Source: Blumeriella jaapii
Lineage: Eukaryota > Ascomycota > Leotiomycetes > Helotiales > Drepanopezizaceae
NCBI GenBank assembly: GCA_009599575.1
Contig: VWND01000003.1
Coordinates: forward strand, 1,130,001-1,194,000
Reading direction: 5' to 3'
Length of the DNA: 64,000 bases
The notes below the pieces were generated by a model that saw nothing but the letters and a program-made list of their open reading frames with translations, was not told the DNA's origin and ran no database searches. The translations under genes were made by a program, and so were the position numbers. Positions 20,983 to 32,814 of this stretch are shown here, piece after piece (positions within the stretch are counted from its first letter, which is position 1; every line of letters begins with the position of its first letter).

Positions 20983-23367
20983 TCCGAAACCTTTTTTGTT
21001 TGGAAAAGAAAATCATTTATATCGCTAGCAAAAAAAGCATCGCGAATAAAAACAGCCGGAAATCGACGCCGAGCTATAGGTTTTAAACTAATTAATAAAA
21101 AACGCGACGATTTTATAAAATCAGATTCAGAAAACGCCGGCATTTCGAAAAGGAAAAATTTAAACGATTTTAAATTTGATTTTTCGAAATTGAATACGCA
21201 AATACTAAAAACGCTTGCTGCGTTTAAAAACGTCGTACCGCTAATATTTCAGATTTTAATAAAAGCATTTAAAATTTCGATTATTATACGATTCGACCGA
21301 AAAGGTTTAAAAAGAAATATCGAAGTTATCGCGGAAAAAATCATATAAAAAGTATAAAATCAAATTACTTTGTTTAAAACTTTCGTTTTCGACGACGAAA
21401 CGATTTAAAAATTTTATTTCGATACTTTTATATAAAAATTAAATAAATCCGTCAGCTTTTTTCTTTTTGCTTCGAACGAAAACTAAATCAAGCTTTTTTC
21501 GGAAGATTGCAAATATAATACGTTAAAGCAAATAAAAAAAACTTTTAAAAACGGTGATCCGTTTTTATTCGAGCTTTTTTTCGTTAAAAAACTTCGATTT
21601 TTTAATTTCGTTTTTACGAATAACGTTAACGCCAAAAAAGACGGCAAATTCTGCCATTTTTACGTACGCTGTTACGCGGCGTATTGCGATTTAATTATAA
21701 AAAAAATTAACGTTGTCGGCTTTGCTAATTAATTCGCTGCTATTAAAAATTCGGATTACGACGTGTTCGAAATTGATTTTAATAACCAGTTTATATTCCG
21801 ACGAAAAACTGAAAATTATTTAAGCGCGTGCGAAAGTTTATTTAAGTTACGCAAATTTTAAAATAAATTCTAAAGTTTTTAGCGCGATTATAAAGCTCGA
21901 TTAAAACGTAAAAAAATAAAAGTAACGAATATTTTTAAAAGCCGACTTTTTTGGCTTTTCGACCGAAGGTATATTTTAAAATTTATTCGAATTAAGCTGC
22001 GAATTCGTTAATTACGTAGAGTTTTACAACGGAAAAAACAAGCTATTATTGCATTTTATAAAAAAAAAAGTAGTTATATATAAGCATTATTTCCGACTGG
22101 TTAAAACTTAAAAAACGTTTACAGCTTTTTTCGCCAATATGCTTTACAGTTTTATTTAATAAGCTTTTAAAATATATCCCGGCTTTTACTTCGCTGTTTT
22201 AATTATTCGAAATTTTAAAAACTGCCGTTTCGTAGCATATCCTAACGTTCCGATCGTTTTAAGTTTCGCTGGTCCCGATCGTATTACAATTATAAAATTC
22301 GATATCGCCGATTTTTAAAAAAAAAAAAAAATCGAAGATTTTACCGACGCCATTTTCGATTACCACGTTTTGCTTGCATTCGCATATAATTCGAAAATAA
22401 TCGAAATTTATTTATAATTATATTACGACGCTAAGCTAATTAAAACCATTTAAAAAAGCTTAGCTTTTTCGTATTTCAGCGCGTTTAAAATAATAGCTTC
22501 GGCTATTTTATCGGATTACGAAATCGAAAACTACGAAATAAAAAATAAAATAACTTTTGTTAGCTTTTCGATTAAGCAAAAGGTTTTCGTTAGATTCAGA
22601 ACTTAAAAAACCGACGGCGCAATACTAATTTATTCGAATAATTATACGGCGCAGAAATACAAAAACCATTTCGAAAACGACGTTCCGATAGGCTATTTAA
22701 CGCTATTTGTTTTGCAACGAAAGCAATTATAGCATTTTCGATAGTTTCGATTGCAAACGACTATTTTCGAATTATTTCGTAAAATAATTTTTTTTACAAA
22801 TTTCGAAGCCTTTTCAAAAGCATTCGTCGGTAAACAACCGTGATTCGATCTATTAGTTTTACGCGAAGCAAAAGCGTTAATCGGATTTAATTACGACGAA
22901 TTAATCGATTATTTTAACGATTTTAATACAAAACTTTTTAGCGCTTTTTGCAAAGCGTAAAACCACGTTCAAAAGCTGGAATCTATTATTTACGCAGAAA
23001 AATCGTAAAAAGCATTCGTCGCGGCGATATTTAATAATATTATCGACGAAAAAGCTATTAAAACGTTTCGTAGATTTAAACGATATTTCGATTGATATTT
23101 TATCGAGCCATTTTTTAAAAAAGCAAAGTAAATAAAATAACTTAAACGATAAGCGAAACGCTATTTTTCCGCAGAAGCTAACAGCGAAAAAGCCAAAAAC
23201 GGATTAAAAAACTAAAAAAATATAAAAACTAAAAAGTTCGGTTTTTAAATAATTAGTTTTTAAATCATATAAAATAAATTAAATTGCATTTATTGGAATT
23301 ATGTTTTTTTTTGGTCGTAATTAAAAACGATTACGTATATTATTTGGGACAGAATATAAAACGGTAA
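20983..23367 (+). pseudogene. ORF3 of element 1 copy B, 3' two thirds
   Basis: Continues the frame interrupted at 14505. Recognisable blocks shared with copies C, E, F and G are a palindromic insert, a Lys/Arg-rich stretch (AGNRRR), ITLFKTFVFDDET near 21360, AAYCDLI near 21675, DRITIIKFDIADF near 22280 and a C-terminal DYFNDFNTKLFSAFCKA stretch near 22910. The frame passes the usual RIP stops and ends at a TAA (ancestrally TGA) in the LTR. No known domain recognised. Confidence 0.7.
21015..21047 (+). repeat. 33-bp palindromic insert in ORF3, copy B
   Basis: ATTTATA (RIP form of ATTCGCG), 19-bp core and intact CGCGAAT. Read in the ORF3 frame it ends A-S-R-I, as in the other copies. Confidence 0.75.
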
Positions 23368-23620
23368 TATTTTATATTAATAAGAATTAATAGTTTTAGC
23401 TATAATCGAAGTATGGATTTTTTCGAGACCCTTTGCCATTAACTACTTTTAACAAATATAAAAGCAAAGCATCTTTTTAAATAGTATTATAAGTACGCAA
23501 TCCAATTTATATTTTTACGCATTTTTTTTTTTTTTTTCCAGTTTTTTTTAGGGATTTCCTAAACTATTTTACCCACCGATATATGGCCGTATCAGTCTGG
23601 TTTTCCTACCTACTTTTACA
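23355..23620 (+). repeat. 3' LTR of element 1 copy B
   Basis: Complete 266-bp LTR from TATAAAACGG (TGTAAAACGG in origin) to CTTTTACA. It is preceded by TTTGGGACAGAA, a short purine-rich tract that probably primed plus-strand synthesis and also encodes the last residues of ORF3. Confidence 0.92.
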
Positions 23621-25803
23621 TTATCGGCCTTATCGCTTATGCGAATCGATTATAATTTAGACGCAAAAAAAATTATTTTAATTATCGACGCCAGTATTTT
23701 CGGTTAAAAAACTATATTATAACAAATTAATAAAAACAAAAAACGGCACTTTTTACGATTCGAAAGCGGCTTATAATCCTCCGCGAAAATACGCTACGAT
23801 ATTATTAAACGAAAATATCGAAGCGCTTTTAAAATAATAAAAAAAATAAAAAGCGTATTATACGACGTATATTTTATTTTAAAAACAAACGCAAAAATTC
23901 TTATCGATTAATTAAACGGAAAAGCCAATAATCTATCAAAAGCGCTCGTTATTAATTAAATAACTTAAATACGATTTATAAATTTCGAAATTAAATATAT
24001 TAAAAAAATAATTAATATAACGGCAAACGGCCTTTCCAAACGAAAACGTTTTTATCCGTTTAACTTCGCTAAACAAAGCGAATAAAATATCGACGAATAA
24101 ATTGCTAACGAAATCGGCTGCTTCGTTATTTGCGTTTTAAATTTTATAAAGCCGAAATTATTCGCGTTGTTATTTCGGCTGACACCGCGAATAAAAAATA
24201 TTAATTTTCGGGCCGAAAAAGCATTCGCGTTATTATTTCGGCTAGTATCGCGAATAAATTTAATCGAAAACGATCGAAATAAACCGATTAATAACGAAAA
24301 TAAATTTTTAATCGATAATTACGAAACCGAAAATTTTTATTTAATCGTATATTATTTAATTATTTTATTTAAATTATTTAACGTATTAAATTATTAATTT
24401 CAATTATTTAAAAATCAAGTTTTCGATTATATTTTAGCCGATAAAAAATTATACAAAATAAAAAACAATATATATCAAAAACGCTTAATAATAAATAATA
24501 AAACCGACAAGTTTCAAATTATAAAAAAAGCCTACGAAAAAGTGTTTTATAAAAAAACTAAAACTATTTATTACCGAATCAAAAACGACTTTTAATAAAA
24601 AAAATATTTCGAAAATTGCAAAGTTTTCGTTAAAAATTGCATTTTTTATTAAAAACGAAAACCTGGCCGAAAAAAAAACTTATTATATCCGACGTAGTTT
24701 TTTAAAATTTAAAAAAAAGTTAATTTCGACGTTATACGCGTATCGATTATCGATCGCGAATATATATGTTTTATATTAATTATCGACGATCTGTTTAAAT
24801 AATTTAAAAAAAAACTTTTTCAAAACGCTATTTTCGAAGCTATAACGACCTTTTTTTAAAAAAACGTTGTATATCGATACGATTTATTTAGTAAATTAAA
24901 CGTCGATAATAAATCCGAAAACAAAAGCGTTATCGAAACTTTTACAAGAAAATACGAAATCTAACGCATTTAAATCTTAGCTTATAATTCGAAAAGCAAC
25001 GGATTCGTTAAACGAAATTATAAAAATATTTTCGACGGCTTTTTAAAAGCTATTCGAAAAAGCTATAAGCGTTGGTCGCGGAAATTCTCGAAAATGCTTT
25101 TTGCTATACGCATATATATATACGCTTTTATTAGAATAATTTTATTTTTTATTTAATATAGCAAAAACGCTCGATTGCTTTTGGAAACAAAATGGCTTAT
25201 ATAAAAGCTTATAATATAATTAAAATAAAAACAAAAGCAGATTTATTAATAATAAAATTTAAACAATTAAATTACCGCGATATAAATATTAAAAAAAAAA
25301 TTCTAAAAAAAAAAAAATATAAAAAAACAACTAAAAAAATTTGAAATAAAATCAAAATTCTAAAAAAAACGCTAATCAAAAAAGAAAATCTGATTCTGAT
25401 TTACGACGTTTAGCGCGCTATTAACAAATCGGCCGATATTAAATTTAATTATAAATGGCTCGGATCTTACGAAATATACGAGGCCGAATTAAATAAAAAC
25501 TATTATAAGCTTACGAAACTCGATAAAACAAAACTAAAAAAAACGTTCGCCGCCAACCGGTTAAAACGATTTTATAAAAAAAACCAGCAAATCTACTTTT
25601 TAAATTCTGATTTAAATAACGATTTCGATTTTAGCGAATCCGACGACGATTCCGACCAAAGCGATTATATTTTTTAAAAAAAAAAACCTTCTGAAAAAGT
25701 TTGAAAACAGCCGAATAATAACTCCGCTGCTAAAAGCACAGTTCAAATCGTGATTCCATTTATAACCGAAAAAAAGAAAAATGCATATAAAATTGTTTAC
25801 TAA
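23621..25803 (+). pseudogene. pol: pol 3' part of element 1 copy C: RNase H and integrase
   Basis: RNase H begins at the M-R-I-D-Y block (23638) and shows the DASIFG form of the first catalytic Asp motif near 23680. The integrase linker with two palindromes is at 24160-24255. The zinc region is near 24540-24660, the core near 24880-25200 and the GPY/F-like YKWLGSYEIYEAE near 25450, closer to the family consensus than copy A. The pol stop is TAC-TAA at 25801. RIP stops throughout. Confidence 0.85.
24160..24255 (+). repeat. Two 33-bp palindromic inserts in the integrase linker, copy C
   Basis: Units at 24160-24192 and 24223-24255, 63 bp apart; outer arms intact in both. Confidence 0.82.
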
Positions 25804-26200
25804 TTATTCTATTGTTTTTGTTTTGCTTTGCTTATATACAACTTAATCATTCTGTTTTATATATACTGTTTATTTTTAAAACTTTTTTTTTTATTATTTA
25901 AAACACCTACTGTACTTTTTTTTGTTTGATTATACTTTTATTTATTAAAACAAAAGCTTTGTATATGTTTATGCCGCATATTTGATACATTTATACTTAT
26001 TATTCGCACATTTTATAAAAACTATTTTTTATGCATTTTATTATTTGCTACTTTTTGCATTATTTACTTTTTTTGCTATTTTAAACGGATGCCTGCCTAA
26101 ATAATTATAATTTATTAAAAAAACAATATGCGAATTTCCGTAATTTTTAAATACAAATACTTTACAATCTCCGTACTTTTTTTTAATTACTTTTTAACAA
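25804..26200 (+). other. T-rich spacer between pol and ORF3, copy C
   Basis: Same spacer as in copies A and B, slightly shorter. No gene seen. Confidence 0.55.
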
Positions 26201-29200
26201 ATATAATATATTTTTTTAATTAACAAATTTATCGATATTATATCGTTTTTTAAATAAAACGTTATTAAATTTAGCAAATTTATTTTTAATTTACTTTGAA
26301 ACGAAACTATTATACGCAACTTTTCCGAATTTAAATAAATATATAATGCCGCTATTCCAGATTAATAAGCAGCTTTTCGTAAAAACGTTTATAAAGCAAT
26401 TCGATATAATAACTAAAAATATCAACGAATTTTTATTCGATTACGAAAATTTCGTTAAAGCTAAATTCGTTCGCAAAAGCTTTGATTACGACAAATTTGT
26501 GCTGAATTACGACAACGCTTTAAAAACCTTCGCCGAAGCAAAAAAAGCTCGAAATAATAAAAAAAAAATAACAAACCGAATTTTACGCTTTTTGCCAAAT
26601 TAATAAAAAAAAAAATTTAAAAATACGTTTTTAATAAAATCACCGGTGTTATTTTATTTCGGTATTTCGCTCGTTTTTTCGAAACTATTACTTTTACGAA
26701 AAAAAAAGTCTGAATACTAAACGCTTATATTTTTAAAACGCAAGTTTTAAAAGCTAATAACCCAAAAGTTCGCAGATTTACAAGCTTTTTTACAACTGTT
26801 TGCAAATTGGTCGACGACGTTATATAATCGCTAAAAAAAGTTTCAATCGACTGCGAAATCTTAAATTTGATTTTTTTTCAAAGCAAAAAACTAAACGTCG
26901 TTAAATGCGACATTTTTATATCGAAAAAAAAAAAACGACGCTATTCCGATATTTTAAATTTACGACGACGAAAAAAACGAAAAAGCTAATATTATTTTCG
27001 TTTAATTCGAAAAAATATACGCGATAGTAATTAATATTTCTAAAATAGCTAAAACAATTCGACGATTTTCATTTTTAATTATCGAAAACGAATCCGAAAA
27101 CGAAATTAAAAACGTAATAGCAAACAACCGTTTATTCGAATACAAAAAACTTATTATATTTATAAAAACGATTTCGAAAAAAATAAAAATAAAAAACGTA
27201 AAAAAGCGCGCCGATATTTTTGAAATCTTTTTTATTCGAAAAAGAAAACCATTCGCGTCGCTAATAAAAAAGGCACCGCGAATAAAAACAGCCGGAAATC
27301 GACGCCGAATTATAATTTTTAAGTTAATTAACAAAAAACGCGACGATTTTACGAAATCAAATTTAAAAAACTCCGGCATTCCGAAAAAAAAAAATTTAAA
27401 CGATTTTAAATTTGATTTTTCGAAATTAAATACGCAAATACCAAAAACGCTTATTACGTTTAAAAACGTCGTATTATTTCCGCTAATATTTTAAATATTA
27501 ATAAAAGCATTTAAGATTTCGATTATTATACGATTCGACCGAAAAAATCTGAAAAAAATATCGAAATTATCGCGGAAAAAATTATATAAAAAACACAAAA
27601 TTAAATTATTTTATTTAAAACTTTCGCTTTCGACGACGTTACGATTTAGAAATTTTATTTCGATATTTTTATATAAAAACCAAATAAATTCGTTAGTTTT
27701 TTTTTTTTTTGCTTCGAACGAAAATTAAACTAAGTTTTTTTCGGAAAATTGCAAATATAATACGCCGAAATAAATAAAAAAAACTTTTAAAAACGGTAAT
27801 CCGTTTTTACTTAAGCTTTTTTTCGCTAAAAAACTCCGATTTCTTAATTTCGTTTTTACAAATAACGTTAACGCTAGAAAAAACGGCAAATTCTATTATT
27901 TTTATATATGCTATTACGCGGCGTATTACGATTTAATTATAAAAAAAATCGATGTTATCGGCTTCGCTAATCGATTCGCTATTATTAAAAATTCGGATTA
28001 CGACGTATTTAAAATTAATTTTAATAATTAATTTATGTTCCGACGAAAAACCGCGAAAATTATTAAAGCGCGTGTTAAAGCTTATCTGGGCTACGCGAAT
28101 TTTAAAACAAATTTTAAAACTTTTAACGCGATTATAAAACTCGACTAAAATAAAAAAAAATAAAAACAACGAATATTTCTAAAAGCCGATTTTTTTGGCT
28201 TTTCGACCGAAAATATATTTTAAAATTTATTTGAACTAAGCTGCGAATTCGTTAATTACGTAAGATTTCATAACGGAAAAAATAAGCTATTGCTGCATTT
28301 TATAAAAAAAAAGTAATTATATATAAGTATTATTTCCGATTAGTCAAAATTCAAAAAGCGCTTATAATTTTTTTCGCTAATATATTATACAATTTTATTT
28401 AATAAGCTTTTAAAATGCATTTCGGCTTTTATTTCGCTGCTTTAATTATTCGAAACTTCGGAAATTGCTGCTTCGTAGTTTATTTTAACGTTTCGATCGT
28501 TTTAAGCTTCGCTGATCCCGACCGTATTACAATTATAAAATTCGATATCGCCGATTTTTTTAAAAAAAAAAAATCGAAAACCTTACCGACGCTATTTTCG
28601 ATTATTACGTTTTGTTTGCATTCGCATACAGCTCGGAAATAATCGAAGCTTATTTGCAATTATATTACGACGCTAAATTAATTAAAACTATTTAAAAAAG
28701 CTCAGCTTTTTCGTATTTTAGCGCGTTTAAAGCAGTAGCCTTAGCTATTTTATCGGATTACGAAACCGAAAGCTACGAAATAAAAAATAAAATAACTTTT
28801 GTTAGTTTTTCGATTAAGTAAAAAGTTTTCGTTAAATTCAGAACCTAAAAAATCGACGGCGCGATACTAATTTATTCGAACAATTATACGGCGCAAAAGT
28901 ATAAAAATTACTTCGAAAACGACGCTTCGATAAACAATTTGATATTATTTATTTTACGACGAAAGCAATTATAATATTTTCGGTAGTTTCGATTGCAAAC
29001 GATTATTTTCGAACTATTTCGTAGAATAGTCTTTTTTACAGGCTTCGGAGCTTTTTTAAAAGCATTCGTCGGTAAACAATCGTAATCCGACCTATTAGTT
29101 TTACAGAAAATAAAAACGTTAATCGGTTTTAATTACAACGAATTAGTCGATTATTTTTATGATTTTAATATAAGATTTTTCAGCGCTTTTTGCAAAACGT

Positions 29201-29607
29201 GAAATCATGTTTAAAAACTGAAATCTATTATTTACGAAAAAAAGTCGTAGAAAGCATTCGTCGCAACGATATTTAACGATATTATCGACGAAAAAGCTAT
29301 TAAAACGTTCGTAAATTTAAACGATACTTCGACTGATATTTTATCGAGTTATTTTTTAAAAAAACAAAAAAAACAAAATAATTCAAACGATAAGCGAAAC
29401 GCTATCCTTTCGCAAAAGCCAATAGCAAAAAAGCCAAAAACGGATTAAAAAACTAAAAAAGTGTAAAATTAAAAAGTTCGGTTTTTAATTAATTAATTTT
29501 TAAATTATATAAAATAGACTAAATTGCATTTATTAAAATTATGTTTTTCTTTGGTTGTAATCAAAAACGATTACGTATATTATTTGGGACAAAATATAAA
29601 ACGGTAA
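26201..29607 (+). pseudogene. ORF3 of element 1 copy C, complete length (about 1,135 codons)
   Basis: Uninterrupted by insertion, so one of the best copies for length. Order seen: N-terminal PIDIISF block; charged helix FLFDYENFVKAKFVRKSFDYD (26430-26500); KNNPK/FTSFFT-type block near 26760; Glu/Lys-rich disordered middle with the palindrome at 27251; Asp-rich FDDVT block near 27630; YAAYYDLI near 27915; GFYFAALIIRNFGNCCFV near 28420; DRITIIKFDIADFF near 28520; LQLYYDAKLIKTI near 28660; NNYTAQKYKNYFENDAS near 28880; and a Lys-rich tail. The last codons K-N-D-Y-V-Y-Y-L-G-Q-N lead into a stop in the LTR. An extra T near 26390 shifts the frame locally. No family recognised. A 13-residue hydrophobic run near the C-terminus is the only membrane-like part. 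Confidence 0.7.
27251..27283 (+). repeat. 33-bp palindromic insert in ORF3, copy C
   Basis: ATTCGCG + 19-bp core + CGCGAAT, read in the ORF3 frame as FASLIKKAPRI. Same phase as the integrase-linker units. Confidence 0.8.
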
Positions 29608-29861
29608 TATTTTATATTAATAAAAGTCGGTAGTTTTAGCTATAATTAAAGTATAAATTCTTCCGAAACCCTCTGCCATTAATTACTTTCGACAGGTATA
29701 AAAGCAAAGCACCTTTTTAAATAGTACTATAAGCACGCAGTTTAATTCACACCTTTACTTATTTTTCTTTTTCTTTTTTCGGTTTTTTTTAGAAATTCCC
29801 TAGATTATCTTACCTACCGATATATGGCCGTATCAGTCTGGTTTTCCTATCTACTTTTACT
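29595..29861 (+). repeat. 3' LTR of element 1 copy C
   Basis: Full LTR; its last base is T instead of A (CTTTTACT), the only non-RIP change noted at an LTR end. Followed by GTAATAATTTCG, which is copy D ORF3 in reverse. Confidence 0.9.
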
Positions 29862-30352
29862 GTAATAATTTCGAAAAAGCGAGCGAAATGCCGAAATAAA
29901 ATAATACCGGTGATTTTATTAAAAACGTATTTTTGAATATTCTTTTCTCGTTAATTTAATAAAAAGCGCAATATTCGGTTTGTTATTTCTTTTTTATTAT
30001 TTCGAGCTTTTTTTGCTTCGGCGAAAGCTTTTAAAGCGTTATCGTAATTTAGCAGGAATTTGTCGTAATTAAAGCTTTTGCGAACGAATTCAGCTTTAAC
30101 GAATTTTTTGTAATCGAATAAAAATTCGTTAACGTTTTTAATTATTATATCGAATTGCTTTATAAATGTTTTTACAAAAGCTGTTTATTAATTTAAAATA
30201 ACGATATTATATGCCTGCTTAAACTCGGAAAAATTGCGTATAATAGTTCCGTTTTAAAATAGATTAAAAATAAGTTTGCTAGATTTAATAACGCTTTGCT
30301 TAAAAAACGATATAATATCGATAAATTTATTAATTAAAAAAGTGTATTATAT
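29862..30352 (-). pseudogene. ORF3 N-terminal fragment, element 1 copy D
   Basis: First ~490 bp of ORF3 on the minus strand, with the PIDIISF, NEFLFDYKKFVKAEF and LNYDKFLLNY blocks. Cut by the insertion of copy C. Confidence 0.68.
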
Positions 30353-30791
30353 TTATTAAAAAATAATTGGAAAAAAGTACGAAAATTGTAAAATATTTGT
30401 ATCCGAAAATCACGGGAATTCGCATGCTGTTTTTTTAATAAATTATAATTGTTTAAGCAAGCATTTGTTTAAAATAACGAAAAAAATAAATAATATAAAA
30501 AATAGCAAATAATAAAATGTATAAAAAATAGTTTTCGTAAAATATGCGAATAATATAAATATATCAGATATACGGCTTAAATATATATAAAGCTTTTGTT
30601 TTAGTAAACAAAAATACAGTTAAATAAAAAAATATATAATAAATATTTTAAATAATATAAAAAAAAGTTTTAAAAATAAACAGTATATATAAAACAAAAT
30701 GATTAAATTGTATATAAGCAAAGCAAAACAAAAATAATAAAATAATATATAATAATAAAAAAAACAATAAATAATAAAAATAACAAAACAG
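30353..30791 (-). other. T-rich spacer between pol and ORF3, copy D (A-rich as shown)
   Basis: The reverse complement equals the spacer of the other copies. Hydrophobic short frames here (for example 30620-30814) are composition artefacts. Confidence 0.55.
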
Positions 30792-32062
30792 TTAGTAAAC
30801 AATCTTATATGCACTTTTTTTCTTTTCGGTTATAAGTAAAATCACGATTTAAATTCTGCTTTTAACAGCGGAGTTATTGTTCGATTGTTTTTAAACTTTT
30901 TTAAAAAGTTTTTTTTTTTTTAAAATATAATCGTTTTGATCGGAGTCGTCGTCGGAATCGCTAAAATCGAAATCGGTTTTTGCTTTAAAATCCAAGAAAT
31001 AAATTTGCTGGTTTTTTTTGTAAAATCGCTTTAATCGATTAGCGGCGAACGTTTTTTTTAGTTTTGTTTTATCGAATTCCGTAAGCTTATAATAGCTTTT
31101 ATTTAATTCGGCCTCGTATACTTCGTAAAATTCGAGCTATTTATAATTAAGCTTAATATCGGCCGATTTGTTAATAGCGCGCTAAACGTCGTAAATTAAA
31201 ACCAGTTTTTTTTTTTAATTAGCGTTTTTTTTAAAATTTTGATTTTATTCCAGATTTTCTTAGCTGCTTTTTTATATTTTTTATTTAAGATTATTTTTTT
31301 TATATTTATATCGCGGTAATTTAACTGCTTAGATTTTATTACTAATAAGTTTGCTTTCGTTTTTATTTTAACTACGTTATAAAACTTTTATATAAATTAT
31401 TTTGTTTTCAGAAATAATCGAGCGTTTTTGCCGTATTAAATAAAAAATAGAATTATTTTAATAAAAGCGTATATATATATACGCATAGCAAAAAGCATTT
31501 TCGAAAATTTCCGCGACCAACGTTTATAATCTTTTCGAATAGCTTTTAAAAGGCCGTCGAAAATATTCTTATAGCTTTATTTAACGGATCCGTTGCTTTT
31601 CGAATTATAAACTAAAATTTAAATGCGCTGAATCCCGTATTTTTTTATAAAAGTTTCGATAACGTTTTTGTTTTCGGATTTATTATCGACGTTCAATTTG
31701 CTAAATAAACCGTATCGATATACAACGTTTTTTTTTTAAAAAAAATTATTATAATTTCGAAAATAGCGTTTCGGAAAAATCTTTTTTTAAATTATTTAAA
31801 CAGATCGTCGATAGCGAATACGAAGCACGTATATTCGCGGTCGATAATCGGTACGCGTATAACGTCGAAATTGATTTTTTTTTAAATTTTAAAAAATTAC
31901 GTCGGATATAATAAGTTTTTTTTTCGGCCAAGCTTTCGTTTTTAGCAAAAAATACAGCTTTTAACGAAAGCTTTATAGTTTTCGAAATATTTTTTTTATT
32001 AAAAATCGTTTTTGATTCGGTAATAAATAGCTTCAGCTTTTTTATAAAACATTTTTTCGTAA
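30792..32062 (-). pseudogene. pol: Integrase part of pol, element 1 copy D segment 3
   Basis: Minus-strand integrase from the region after the zinc-binding motif to the TAC-TAA stop (30794-30792). The GPY/F-like domain and acidic Ser/Asp tail are at about 30940-31150, the core at about 31500-31720. Interrupted on the right by copy E at GTAA. Confidence 0.82.
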
Positions 32063-32329
32063 TATAAAACGGTGATACTTTGTATTAATAGGAATTGGTA
32101 GTTTTAGCTATGGTCGAGGCATGGACCTTTCCGAAACTCTCTGCCATTGACTACCTTCAACAGGTATAAGAGCAAAATACCCTCTTAAATAGTATTATAG
32201 GCACGCAGTCTAATTTATACTTTTATTTATTTTTTTTTTCCTTTCTGCAATCTTTTCTAGGAATTCCCTAGATTATTTTACCCACCGACATATAGCCGTT
32301 TTAATTTGATTTTTTTATTTACTTTGATA
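32063..32329 (+). repeat. 5' LTR of element 1 copy E
   Basis: TATAAAACGG to CTTTGATA; about 267 bp. The CCGTATCAGTCTGG end block is altered to CCGTTTTAATTTGA by RIP-type and one other change. Confidence 0.92.
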
Positions 32330-32814
32330 TTTGATAATTTACGTAAAAATTCAAACTTCGGTATTTCGTTTTTATATATTCGCCGATGCATTTTTTAAAT
32401 TCGCAATTAAAATCGATTTCGATATTTCGCTATTACGGTTTAAAAAACCTTTCATATGGTATTATTCGCAGCTGTATTATATAAAAAACCTTTGATAGCT
32501 TTTTTTATTTTGCGCACAATTATTAAATTACAAAAATGCAATATATTTCAGAAACGTTTGAAATTACGGTTAGGCAATTTTGAACCGTGCGAAATTTAAA
32601 GCTCGAAAATCGCTTTTTTATTTAAAAATAAAAAATCGAATATTGATTCGTACGTTTCGATCGCTGCGCTCGGCCTTTCTGAATTAAATCTCTTTTAGTC
32701 AAACGCTTGGCGAAAACTCAACCTTTTGATTTTACGTTTTATAATTATAGCAATTACAATTTGCGGCTTTTTATTAAAAGTAGTAAAAAGATGGCTGTAC
32801 GTGCATTAGCTTAA
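32330..32814 (+). other. Primer-binding site and leader, copy E
   Basis: The primer-binding site 32332-32356 begins TGATAATTTACG (RIP form). The leader is co-linear with copy A; the hairpin at its end is broken by RIP. Confidence 0.6.

Larger units (their letters stand above)
20983..23620 (+). mobile_element. Element 1 copy B, right part (ORF3 end and 3' LTR)
   Basis: Continues copy B after element 3, starting with the second TCCGA target copy. Ends in a complete 3' LTR that is inserted in the RNase H region of copy C (TTATCGGCC follows, matching about 4978 of copy A). Confidence 0.9.
23621..29861 (+). mobile_element. Element 1 copy C, 3' part (RNase H to 3' LTR)
   Basis: Starts inside RNase H where copy B was inserted; its 5' half should be left of the window. 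Carries the integrase, ORF3 and 3' LTR. At 29861/29862 it meets copy D sequence in reverse orientation, so copy C was inserted into ORF3 of copy D. Confidence 0.88.
29862..32062 (-). mobile_element. Element 1 copy D, segment 3 (integrase to ORF3 start), minus strand
   Basis: The reverse complement matches the end of integrase, the spacer and the ORF3 start. Bounded by copy C on the left and copy E on the right. The rest of its ORF3 and 3' LTR should lie left of the window. Confidence 0.88.

Noticed and set aside
26346..26603. ATG of a clean 85-codon frame as the real start of ORF3
   Set aside because: The Met appears in a frame created by an extra T near 26390 in copy C; other copies read this place as internal codons, with homology upstream.
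26201..29607. ORF3 as a viral-type envelope gene
   Set aside because: Only the position fits; no signal peptide, fusion peptide or clear transmembrane anchor is visible.
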